Made by a program: the position numbers and the translations under genes | In this document: in pieces, positions 43,363 to 54,148 of the stretch | Layout of the letters: each line of letters begins with the position of its first letter | How positions within the stretch are numbered: the stretch's first letter is position 1 | Source: Laburnicola sp. R22_1 | Taxonomy: Eukaryota > Ascomycota > Dothideomycetes > Pleosporales > Didymosphaeriaceae | Reading direction: 5' to 3' | Assembly: GCA_014281115.1 (NCBI GenBank) | Contig: JACONQ010000010.1 | Coordinates: 2,356,001 to 2,420,000, forward strand | Length of the DNA stretch: 64,000 nucleotides | Notes under the pieces: model-generated | Seen by the model: the letters and a program-made list of their open reading frames with translations, nothing else | Database searches by the model: none | Told to the model about the DNA's origin: nothing

Positions 43363-44820
43363 ATGTGGACAGCAAGCCGCGCACCCACCCGCCCCCAACG
43401 TCCAGGCTCAGTCCACAGCGTCGCCTCCTCCCAGTCCCCCAGCCGGCCTACGTCCATGATCTCCCCGCAACTCAGCCGCCAACCGACCCGAAGCATAGGC
43501 TACGAATCCGACCAATCGTCCGACACAGCCGCCGAAGACGAGCAGCACACCGGCGCCATGTCCGTCATGTGGCAAGGCCGCCACCAGGAAACCGGGTCCG
43601 CAGTCAGTCGCCTGAGCCAGAAGCTGAACGCAAACGGGATGCCCATGGTAACGCCGTTGCGGACGCGGCAACCAAGGGAGACCTCCCCAGAGGACGACGC
43701 TCGATCGCGCTCTTCCACCCTAAACGGCGACGACGAGCAAGCCTTCGAGTTCCCCCAAAAGACCCCCCGCCCCCTAAAAACCGACCTGAAAATGGAAAAG
43801 CTCACCGAAGAGCCCTCCAAGCCCGCGCCCTCCACCCACCAACCCCCCTCCCACGTCCCCGGCCCACTAGAGTCCCAACTCGCAGCCCTCATGTCCCAAA
43901 TCCAGCACATCGAGCGCGCCAACCCCACCGCATCCATCACCCCCGAAGCCTACGCCGAAATGGCCTCCCGCCTCGCCACCCTCGAAGCCGAGAAAAAAGC
44001 CTGGCAAAAGCGTCACGAAGCCATCTGGGCCCTCCGCGACGAAGACGTAGAAAACAACATCAAAATCCGCGGCATGCTCGCCAAAGCCCGCCGCGACCTC
44101 GACGCCATGACCAAGCTCCGCGACGACGACCTCATAAACGTCCAGCTCGTGCGCATCAAGCTTGCCGACGCTACCAGGCAGCTCGACCGGTACCAGCAGG
44201 CGCAGCAACAGCAGCAGCAGCAGCAAGGAAGCGGGAGGGCGAGTCCGAGCCGCGGCGCGAGACCGCCGAGCGTGTTCCTCGAGAGGAGGGATACGACGGA
44301 TTTATTTGCTGCGGCGAAGGCAGCGGCGCTGGAACAGCGGGCGCTGGAGCTCGAGAAAAGGAATAGCGATCTTTTGAGCCAGATTGAGATTCTTAAGGGG
44401 GGCGCTAGTATTGATGATTTGAATCGCATGACGGCGCATAAGGCGTGGAAAGAGCATGTTGCGGACCTCGAGAACAAACTCAAGGTTAAGGACGCGCAGA
44501 TTGCGCAGTTGCGCTCTTCTTCTTCCCCTTCTTCCTCGGTGCCCACGATAGCCGCGCCATCGGCCCCTTCCCGCGCAGCTCCAGCTCCCGCTTCAGCTTC
44601 AGCATCAACTTCGCTACCAGACGGGGCAGTGGCGTGGCACCGCGTCGAAGCGATCCACGAGGAGCACGCGGGGTATCGCGAGAGGATGGGCGGGAAGTTG
44701 CAGGCTTTGAGGTCGGAGAAGGAGGGCTTGCAGAAGGAGTTGCATCGCAAGGAGGACGAGTGTCATGCCTTGGAGGTCAAGGTGCAGCATTTGCAGCGGA
44801 GAGTGGGCGTGTTGGCGTAG
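43363..44820 (+). CDS. Coiled-coil protein of unknown function
   Basis: Single exon, 485 aa. Residues 1-165 are Ser/Pro/Arg/Thr-rich and disordered. Heptad-patterned helices occupy about 170-285 (LESQLAALMSQIQHIERA, MASRLATLEAEKKAWQKR, VRIKLADATRQLDRYQQA), interrupted by a Q8-9 tract near 286 and a Ser/Arg-rich linker, then 320-390 and 430-485. RDEDVENNIKIRGMLAKARRDLD is well conserved-looking and could be a partner site. No enzyme domain. Conserved in fungi in my judgement, but I do not recognise it. Its 3' flank carries the second 93-bp repeat. Confidence 0.75.
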   Translation: MWTASRAPTRPQRPGSVHSVASSQSPSRPTSMISPQLSRQPTRSIGYESDQSSDTAAEDEQHTGAMSVMWQGRHQETGSAVSRLSQKLNANGMPMVTPLRTRQPRETSPEDDARSRSSTLNGDDEQAFEFPQKTPRPLKTDLKMEKLTEEPSKPAPSTHQPPSHVPGPLESQLAALMSQIQHIERANPTASITPEAYAEMASRLATLEAEKKAWQKRHEAIWALRDEDVENNIKIRGMLAKARRDLDAMTKLRDDDLINVQLVRIKLADATRQLDRYQQAQQQQQQQQGSGRASPSRGARPPSVFLERRDTTDLFAAAKAAALEQRALELEKRNSDLLSQIEILKGGASIDDLNRMTAHKAWKEHVADLENKLKVKDAQIAQLRSSSSPSSSVPTIAAPSAPSRAAPAPASASASTSLPDGAVAWHRVEAIHEEHAGYRERMGGKLQALRSEKEGLQKELHRKEDECHALEVKVQHLQRRVGVLA

Positions 44821-45633
44821 TGGGGAAGGGCGATGGAGCTGCGAGTGAGAAAGGACGGGAAAGGGCATGTGCGAGAGTCAAGGTCGATGGTGCGGCGAGG
44901 ACGTGGATGATGCTTGGGGGGAGGAAGAGTAGAGACAGATTGAGAAGTTTCGAGTGGTTGTGAGACGGAGAGGATGTGGGTGGTGATGAATTTGACGATG
45001 AGTGGCGGTCATGGATGGGTATGTGTGTTGTTAAATTATCTACCTAGGGGTAGAACGACAAAGGCTTTCATCTCAAATAACATGACAAAAAAAGCAGAGC
45101 CCCCTGCTTAGTAATCAAAAAGAGCGTGAAAAGGTGGTCACAAAAATGCGGATGGGTATATAAGGTAGGGGTTCGATATCCCAGGGCAATCATACTATTT
45201 TGTTCCCAATACACCAACAGCCTTGCCGGGCACTTTTCCCATCTCAAGTACACTACATTTCCGCGTCAGTGTCTGTGCAGTAAAAGGAAATTGTGTTTTG
45301 TGTGTCATTGTTTCCTATCGATGAATGAATGAATGATGCGGAGTTTCTGTTCTGCAGTGAGCAATGTCCAAGACACGCTGCGTGGAGAAGAGTTCCTAGC
45401 TCCTGCTGTCTGACCTATCCAGGCCAGAAGTAATATATCCCCTCAACGGCAATTGCAGCCATCGCCATCCGAATTCTCACCCAGATATAGCAGCCTCAAT
45501 ATCTAAACCAGCAAAGGCAACAGCACGGACAGAAATTGTGCCCCTGTCCCTGAAATCCCGTCTTAGCAGTAAGTAGGATAAGAGTAACCAAAGGAAAGGG
45601 TAAATGACCGACTACTCCAAGTGACATCCTCTT
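44821..45633. other. Convergent intergenic region carrying repeat copy B
   Basis: 813 bp between facing stop codons of the coiled-coil gene (+) and the dynamin-like gene (-). Holds the 93-bp repeat and a TATATAAGG at 45158-45166 without an associated gene. Confidence 0.55.
45030..45122 (-). repeat. 93-bp dispersed repeat, copy B
   Basis: Inverse of 15143-15235, three mismatches, no gaps. The hairpin AAGCAG/CTGCTT plus T-run is fully conserved (reads as A-run then hairpin on the plus strand). 210 bp past the stop of the coiled-coil gene. Confidence 0.9.
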
Positions 45634-48498
45634 TCAGTAGAAGCCACCACTTAAGCCAAAGAAAGACAGATGGGACCGTCCTTCTTCAGTCTTGATCTTC
45701 TTCCTAGACGGCTCACCCAAGCACTCCTCCGCTTGATCATCTACCTCATCATACGTCTCCTCTCGCACCTGTCGCTGGACCTCCCACGGTCCAGGTCGTA
45801 GGACGAGTACATTCGAAGGCGGCGCTTCCATTTGTCCGGGGAACTTGGCTCGCACGTCTGCAATCATGCGCTCCAACTGCGGAATCACGCTCAAGACGTT
45901 TTGGCGAATCTGGCGGTCGTGGCTTGACAGAGGAACTTCCGGCGGCGCCCGATCGCTCATGTGCTCGTTGAAGCGCTCGAACTCCCTAGTTAAGCTGGCG
46001 CGGAACGCAGTGAAGGCGGTTCGTAGTTCCTCCTTCGCTTTCTCGGCGACAGCATTCTCGATGCGGTCCGCGAGCGTTAGACCATTGTCATCTGGTTCTC
46101 CCATGGCAGCATGCATGGCAACCTTCTGGGCGGAAAACTGGCTGGCATGGCCCCTCCAGTTCCATAAATAGTTGACTTGCTGGTAGTGGGGTGCGTTAAG
46201 CCGTGCGATCATGCAGCGGACGTCCGTCTCGGTGGTGGCGTATTGGTGTGTGAGAAGGATGGCGTGCTCGAGTTCCTGTTTGACGAGTTGCGACTGTTCA
46301 AGGACCTTAATGTGTACCTTGTTCCACTCTTGCATCTCTATTTTCCGAAGCTCGTCCGCGGGAGATGTCGCGCTGATGACGGTAAGGACATCTTCACAAG
46401 AAGCACGGATGGTGGCCTCTAGTTTTTGTGCAAAGGTAGCCACCCTTTTATCCATTCGTGTCTTCCAATAATCCATATCTTGTCCGATGAGCTCGTCTAG
46501 CTCTTCGTTCCAGTTAAAGGAGCCAGACTTGTTGCCTTCCCGTATGTACTTCTGGCATTTCGTCCGGGCCACGATGCCATTCTTCAATAAACCGTTCCGG
46601 TAGGTACTGTGGTGCGCTTCATCCCAGTCGTGCACGACTGTTTGGAGCTGACGCCGACGGCTGTTTTTTCTGAGTGGTGTTGCCCAAAGTGGAGCTAAGT
46701 GATGTTCAATGAAGTCATCGAACAAGGTTCCGAGACGATCATTCAAGCCAGCTACACGTTTGATGAGGATCGGACGAAGGCGAACACAAGAGCGGTCCTG
46801 CTTGTCTGGCTCTGTGATGCGACGGCACTTATCGACAAGCTCATCCATCTTGTCAAAGGCGTGAGTCATGTAGGTCTTCATGTTTGCAGGAGCGCAGAGC
46901 TCAAGTAGAAACTTTCGTAACTTCGGAATACCAGTCTGCTCCCGTGTCATAAGCGGGCGATCGAATTTGCGCTTTCTCAGCCATTTCAGATATATTGGCG
47001 GGGCGACGGAAAAGACTGAAATGGGGTGCGGGTCAATATCTGTAAACATGACGCGCATTTTTGCCTCCAGCTTTTCAGCACGTCGCTCAATGAAAGCAAG
47101 CTTCGCCGTATTCATCAAGAAAGTGTAGTATTCCTGTCGTTTGGAATACTCGTCGTCGAATTCCTCCAATGCATTCATCCCTGCTTCATTCGCATCTATA
47201 TGGGCCTTGATTGCAGGAAAGGGGTGGCTCTTGTTGTCGTTGATCTCATTCTCAGCAGCCTCGTCGTCATTGAGAAAGTCCTAGATTGGTGTCAGAAATG
47301 CAAGCGGCACAAAATGTACTTTACTGACATCTTTTCGGGTCAAGACCAGTATGGTGTTCTTCGCGCCGTGCGCTTTGATGGACTGGCGCAGATACCGATG
47401 TACATATTCATCCGTGAGAACACGGTCGGGTCGAGCGACAATCATCTCGTAGCCAGCCTTACGTCGGAACATATTTGCCGTCGCAGTTCTGCTTTGGTTG
47501 CTATCATTCAGTCCTATTGGAATTAGATATCTGTAACGTATGCATTGCAATCTAGACTTACCAGGAAGGTCAAGTATACAGACATTATGCTTCGTCAAAT
47601 GTGATACCAGCATAATCTCGATGCTCTGCACAACAGCCCACAACGGCGGATGATGCGGGTGTCTTGTCATGTACTTGTCGACTTCTTTCATCAATGCTTT
47701 GATCCCGTCCTTGCCCAAGAAGAGAATATCGCGATCTTCATCTGTGCAAAGTTGGTCGATTCGTTCTTGGGCCTTGTTCATGGTAGCTTCCATAAGCCTG
47801 CCGTTCCTAATATCTGCCATGCTGAGGAGAGCTCTTAGCTGGGCTTCAGCTTCTTCATCGTTGTCCGCTTTATGAACAAGATAGAAGAAGGCTTCCGCTT
47901 CGACCGCTGCGCTTTTGCACTCGTCGTAATCACCCAAGTCGTTCTTATCGGAGAAATGAAAGTGGGCATAGTTGCGGATATGTTCGGTAATGACTTCTTC
48001 GAGTTCAGAGACATCCATGAGTTTGATCTTAGCATCGAAGTGTTCGGAATGGTCTTGGCCGTCGGCTTTATGGCAAAAGCGGATTGCACAAGCAGTACAA
48101 GATTTACCACCTGCCGATGTTTTTGAGAGACTTGGGCGATGTTGGAGTGCATTGATCACACTGCTCTTCCCTACAGCTTGGTCTCCCACTACTGCCACGT
48201 CGGTCGTTTTCGCCATCGCGACCTTTTGCATCTTGGAAGCAAGCTCTCGTATGGCGGCCGACTGTTTATCTCCAGGGCTCGCACCGGCAACGATATTAAT
48301 GAGTAGCTCAGCGATATTCTTGAACGCTGCATTGATGCTCTTCCGATCCAATTTGAAGAAAGCGTTGTTTGGGAGAGTCTCGTCCATATGGTTGTATTCT
48401 TCATCTTCAAGTGGTCGCTTAGTGGCGAGTGTGCTTCCCGAAGTGGCGTCACTTCTCTCCCATTCCTCAAACGCAGGGACTTGGATTGGGTCTGCCAT
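45634..48498 (-). CDS. Dynamin-like large GTPase (SLIP-GC / nuclear GTPase type)
   Basis: Three exons, complement(join(45634..47280,47329..47513,47562..48498)), introns of 48 bp each, 922 aa. GTPase motifs: G1 GDQAVGKSS at 105-113, Thr/Ser-rich switch with SAGGKSCT near 130, G3 DLPG at 310-313 and G4 LTRKD at 370-374; both introns fall next to motifs. The rest is helical with long charged stretches and a C-terminal KKIKTEE basic patch that may be a nuclear signal. Layout resembles the vertebrate nuclear GTPase SLIP-GC and its fungal relatives rather than membrane-fission dynamins (no PH or GED recognised). The in-frame extension to 48657 begins with TTG and is not used. Confidence 0.85.
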
Positions 48499-49780
48499 GT
48501 TGCCTACGTAAAGATTAAATTGGCTCCATTCGGAAGTTAAAGCAGGCAACGCATCACCTACATGCGTGAAGATCGTGAGAATGCCGTACGCCAATGCAGA
48601 TAGGTGGTGGGCTGAACTCGTGCTGGAGTCGATCCCAGGGTTTTGAGTCAAAGACAAGAAGTTTTAGAAATTTTAGTGACAAAGGAAGAGCATTGAGGAT
48701 GGGTGAAGCGAGGGATAGGTTTATGAGTAGGTGAGGGGTTTTATCACGAACAGAAGAGCACCGAAAGTGAGAGCGCATTAACGGTACGGCTGCGAGTAAC
48801 GGCGAGAGAAAGCAAGTAAGAGAAAGATAACCGACACAACACGCTCTGAAACCCGATCGAAAGTAAGTGAGCCAAGTAAAGGTGAAGGCAGATCGAGATA
48901 CTGCAGGGTAATTTCGCACTCCCCAGAGTAACAAAAGCATCTGATGCACCGACCCGCAAGCCTGCGATATGCGCTCACTCCGAGCGATAGACCTTCATTC
49001 GTGCAGATATTTCTTTTCGTTCATACTGTGACACGAATCGTCCGTACTGCGGCCGCTTCAAGATAATCTCGCATCGACGAGGATACGGAGTCGTTGTCTC
49101 CACAGACACGGGTCGAAAAAAAAAAGCTGGAAAAGAGTGGGATGAAAAAAAAGTGTGTTCATATTTTGAGATGCATTAAAATTGTAGGACATCGTCATAC
49201 GTATCGACATACTATAACCCAACCTTGCAATCCGAAAGTCGATGGCCTAGTCAAACGCACCATTCTAGAAAATTTCGGCTGTGTGTGCCAATTAAAGCGT
49301 GCTCGCAGCGACACAGGAATTCCACCTTGCGGGACAATTGTGAAGCAACTTGCTTATCATTTTTCGCTAATATGCAGCCGGAAGGTGCAGTGAAGGGACA
49401 CAAAGGTGACATAACATAGTACGCGAAGCCGGATTCTCCGCTACATGGCATAATATTCGGCTCGTGCAAGGCCAACGTACGTGTCACTGGCGATGCGGTG
49501 GCTGTTCGTGGACTTCTCTGGTAATGGATTGGTTCGCTCCTTGTCGTTCCAGTACCTGGCCCTCGACAAGGCAAGTGCGATAAACATTGTAAAGAGCGAC
49601 TAGATGAGTTTCCATTGCATGCACAAATTGTACCATGCGTAGCCCCAGGTTAGTAGTACCTGTGTCGTGCTTGAACCCTAGGGTACGAATAGGCTCAGCT
49701 TCGTACTATGGCACAAGTGTCGTAAAGGCATCTGGCCGTCCTGTGGTGATTTGGTAATTGCAATGACATGACAAGGTGTT
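48499..49780. other. Intergenic region
   Basis: 1.28 kb upstream of the dynamin-like gene and downstream of the membrane protein gene. Contains A-runs at 49117-49150. No gene recognised. Confidence 0.5.
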
Positions 49781-50952
49781 TCAACCTGGGGTGGCAATCC
49801 TTCGCATAACATCGGCGTAAAGTAGATCCGTCGCAGAGCCTCTTTCCCTGACTTCCAGCCTTGGGTCCTGCGGCGCCGTGCAGGGTTGTATTTCCTCGGA
49901 GAAGTAGCTCTCGTCGGCTGAGAGAGCAGTGCTGCGCTTGGGCCGGGGCCATGTGCTATCTGTCGGAGAATATGTGCTCTCGACGCGCTGAATGCCAGAC
50001 TTCTCCAGATCCGACATCCATCTCGGGTAAGTGTGCATGCTCGAAGAAAATGCCGGCGTGAAGCGCGTTATATCCCAGACCGTCTTTGTGGGATCGAGGA
50101 AATCCTCTGTGTCGCCGAATGTGAGCGCATTGACGCGCGCATTGGTTGTGGAGACGTCGACCAATTTATTGAGGATCGCCAGTTCAAGCTTCAGTTTTAC
50201 GCAATATATGAAGCCTTTGATGGTTTGTTGAATGACGTGAAGGTTGGAAAATTCGATCCCGAGTAGCGCTATGTCGAGTGCGATGATGATGACGTTGATG
50301 GAGAAGAGCTGCCACATGATATGATGCTGTCGCTTCCGCTCCGATAGCTGGAGGATGTCCAGGGCTTTCCAGATGTATATAGCGGATAGTATAACTTCTT
50401 GCACGAAGAAGACGGACATCTGGATCCGCTCGATAATGTCATAAACACGGCCGAAAGCTGGCATGTTGCTACCGAAATGGGAACAGTATGCGACGACTAT
50501 GCGCTTGTCAGTGCACGATCGTGCAAAGTGTGTGAAATTGTCATACTGGTTGTAAGCCCATGAAACGTTAGTCCGTTGAAAATGATCATCCATTTGATGC
50601 TCCGCAAAAGTCTCTTATGTCCACCGCCAAAGACCATCCATAGGCGACTGTAAAGCACAACCGACTGGCCAGTCACCATCAGACTCCACCCCGCAGTGTC
50701 GATGGCTATTCCGAGAGCCATATGGCTAAGGTTGAAGTACTCGATCATGAATCCTATCACGTAGGTAATGACGCCGAAACTGGCCAGGGCCAGTGACCAG
50801 AAGTACAAGCCGCGGTAGACATGGAAGGTAGTGAGGATGAGCAACTCGAGTTCCAGCGCATTGTAGAGGGCCAAAGCCGAGCAACAGACGACGGTGAGGG
50901 AGGTAGCATTCCAGTGGGTGAAATGGTTCGCAGGACTGCTCATTCCAGTCAT
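49781..50952 (-). CDS. Seven-helix fungal membrane protein (DUF7703-like)
   Basis: Two exons, complement(join(49781..50496,50547..50952)), 50-bp intron (GTATGA...CATAG), 373 aa. Seven hydrophobic segments lie within residues 20-235: for example SLTVVCCSALALYNALELELL, GWSLMVTGQSVVLYSRLW and IERIQMSVFFVQEVILSAIYIW, the last two being conserved features of this fungal family. The remaining 140 residues are a cytosolic, Ser/Pro/Arg-rich tail. Receptor-like topology, but no ligand or pathway is known to me. Splice choice restores the expected TTIVAYCSHFG reading across the junction. Confidence 0.78.
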
Positions 50953-53900
50953 GATGGTCAGTGTTCAAAGTTGCATCCTGGAGTAGGAGTAGTCACAAGG
51001 ATGGCGGTCCTGGATGCTGCAGGCCGTGCAGAAGAGGCATGAATCTGTCGTCAACTGCCGGGGACCGAGTCGCGAAGAGGAAGAGAAGAGGGGATGAGGA
51101 GACAGACAAGGAGGGTCTGAGCAGAAAAGGACCCACCTCGAGTCCGAGCAGTTGGACGGACAGGGTGCTGAAGAAGTGGCCACAGCTGCCACCCATGTCA
51201 GGCAGTCCCGAGTCCACGGAGAGGCGTGGTGCTTTGCGGGAGCCGGGGTCGTGTGCTTTGATTTCGATTTGAGGGCTAGGCCACCATCCTTCGAGGGCGC
51301 CTTGCTGAACGTGCGCTCGCGGAATCAGCTGTGGCAGCCCAGCCGTCCGCCGAACGGCACAGACAGCGGGGCACCGAGGCCAGGCGGAGATGGACAGAAT
51401 GCGTGTGCCGTCCGTAGCGGTACGACAGCATCCTGGCAAGCCGTGGGCCGTTGTCGACGCCGCGCTGTGGGCGGGTGGTGATTTGCTGAGCTCGCGTGCC
51501 TCGGACGCGTTGCTGGGCGCATGAAATGGCAATCCTGCAGTCCTCACGCGACACTGGGCATCTTGGCCGGCTGGGAGATGGTGGTAACTTACTGGTAAGG
51601 ATGCTAGGAGATGGCCGGTAACCTTGGAAGGACGGCGGCAGGATGGATGCGGAGGACGCAGGGCGCACATGGTGGCGGCGGGGTTGGGCAAGCGTCGCTC
51701 TCTAGGCGACTGCCCCAAACATCGCGCTCCGTCGCACCTGACACTGCGCACTGCACACTACACAGTCGAACACGAACACGCACGGTAGACTATCGATTCA
51801 CCTCTCGCATCCGCCAGCAGACCTCCTTACACCGCCTCACAACGCCTATCCCCTAAGTAGCTTGTTGTTCCTACGTCCAGGCATCCGTCGAGCCGCCTCT
51901 AACCCCGCCGCCCGGTACTGGACCCGCGCTCAACCAGGGCTCAGATTATTGCATACGCACCACCATAGCGTCGATCCTCCGCTTTTTGCGTATTGCATTA
52001 CCATCCCACAGCATCGTAGAGAACGGACTTCATCGCCTCACCATTTCCATGGTTACGCTTTTTGAGCCTTCTCCGTGCTGGCCCTCATCCTTTTCTGACA
52101 GCTGCATCTTGACCGTTGGCAGCGACAACGGATAGGCACGCTTCCTTGCCTTGGTAATGTGACCGAAGTCGCCACTTGGTGGACTATCGGCAGTCAAAAA
52201 TCACACCAATAGGCGTTAGGCCACCCATCTCCCAATGCGAAAGTGTGTACGCCGCACTGCTGTTCGTGCAAGCAAATCGCGCTGCTGTATGTCCTGCCTG
52301 CGACAGAGATTGGACCTAAACATGCTCTTTTTTCTCTCTGTGTTCTGTGTTGGGCGCCTAGCAGCAGCATCTCCCATCACACTCCTACAGAGCACAGTCA
52401 CTTATGGCCTGTGCCTAGGGTGTGCCTGCGCGGGAATGCGGCTACTGGAACACGAATCAATCCGCGTTGAGCCGTTGACCGTCTAACATACTGTCTAGAA
52501 TCGAGCAACGGCAACATAGTGGCCCGCGCTTACATTCGATATCACAGCGGTACGAAGCACATTACCTTGCACCGCCTAGAGATGTCAAGGGTACCCCGCC
52601 CATCAGATGGTATACCAGGTACCGTATACCACAAAGGCGAAAGAACAAGTACGGACACCAAAAACTCAACCCAAGTCACAGTTGCACCAACAATACTTCA
52701 ACATGCCCATCACACGTCCTTGGGTTGTCGCCCATGCCTTAACAGTGAGCCGTGTGAGGAATCTCTCCACCTGGTTGTGCCAACTAGGCTTAACGTTAGA
52801 AAGGCAGCTCTTTAATCACACCTTCACCCCTGTTATATCCACCAGCGAGCTCTCTTCAATAGCCCCAAGCTTTTCATCAGTCTTCCCAGGTACAGCTCGC
52901 CAATTCCACAATCGCGACCAAGATGTTGCTCCGTTTGAGAGGTGTGCTGTCCTGTGCGCAACTTTCCTGAGTCAGAGCAAAGGATGATATCTCAATAACA
53001 GTAGTAGTGACATTAGAGGCGCAGTCCCGCCTAGGGGCACGAGCGCGTGGGCCCGGGCACGCATCGCCACGTGACAAAAATTCTACCTAGGTACCTACAA
53101 CCTACAGAGGTGCAAGTTCCTATAATCAAAGGTAGGAAGGGTGAACCTTATATGGCGCGGTTTTTCTCTACCGCATTGAAGTAACGTTCTGACCTTTCCA
53201 TGATCGAACGAGCGATGATTTGACTAACCGCATTCTTCCCATAGGATCTTGGAAAGACTTCGCTTCAGGAATTGGTGCATCTAGAAAACTGCAAGTAGAA
53301 ATAATGCAACCGTAGCGAGTGGGCAGTGGGCAGTTGAATATATCTTTAACTTCCACCGATCTTCGGGACTATATACCCTCAGATGAATATGGAAGGTGCG
53401 TTCTGCTAACATTGGAAGCTAAAGGTATCCCATATCATGCGCAGCCTCCGACAGCTGTTAAAGCATCTGCCATCGGGTCAAGTATGAAGAGCTTAGACAT
53501 GCTTCTAATGTTCTTTCGAAATCGCACATTATCAACTCGAGGTGGGATAGTGGATTGAAATCGAATCCTGGGGGTGATTTACTTCTGGGGTTTAACCCTT
53601 CAATTTGATGAATATTGAATTATTTATTTTTTGACATACTGCACCGTTATTGCGCTTTCTCGGCGTTTGCTTGTGTAACAGTAGAAGTTCTCTTTATAGA
53701 GAACTTATAGCTTATATAAGCTTGAGACTTAGGGGGCGTGCAAAATGTGTCCATGGCTGCAACGTCCCAAGATCCACCCCCTGTTTCTGTACTGCATACA
53801 GGTCTCCAATAATTCGCATCGGGGTCAGAGACTCGCAGTTCGCCGGTCCGGGGTTGCCCGGCCCACCTGCACCTCCAGCTGGAGCCCGCCAATCACGTGA

Positions 53901-54148
53901 AAGCGCGTTGGAAACGTGGTCCTGGAGCCTTTCGGGATCTTTGTGAATATCTCTTGCTTTCACTACTCAATCGAAATGGAGATTTTATTACGCGACGTAC
54001 ATTCACTTACGCTAAGTAGGCAGCTGCACCTGCAGCTGCTGCTCTCCACGCACTTCGCCTTCAACCACCCACCCAACTCCCGGCTCTTCTCGCGCGCACA
54101 CACGAGAAATCTGTTCTAACACCTGACAGATATATTCAACTCGGCGCC
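50953..54148. other. 3.2-kb region without a recognised gene
   Basis: The longest non-repetitive stretch without a credible gene. ORFs up to 252 codons (50993-51751, minus) are Pro/Arg/Ser-rich with overlapping frames open on the other strand, a GC-content effect. The 51.0-51.8 kb part is GC-rich, 53.5-53.7 kb AT-rich. Could hide non-coding RNA or a short spliced gene. Confidence 0.45.
53685..53722. repeat. Two adjacent palindromes
   Basis: 53685-53706 is AAGTTCTCT-TTAT-AGAGAACTT (perfect 9-bp arms) and 53709-53722 is the perfect palindrome AGCTTATATAAGCT. About 430 bp before the next gene's start. Confidence 0.85.

Noticed and set aside
45158..45180. TATATAAGG followed by GGGGTTCGATATCCC, resembling a Pol III B box near the 93-bp repeat
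   Set aside because: The B-box match has an extra base and no A box or cloverleaf could be placed at the right distance, so no tRNA or SINE head is called.
50993..51751. 252-codon minus-strand ORF
   Set aside because: Pro/Arg/Ser-rich composition typical of chance ORFs in GC-rich DNA; overlapping frames on the plus strand are also open; no known motif.
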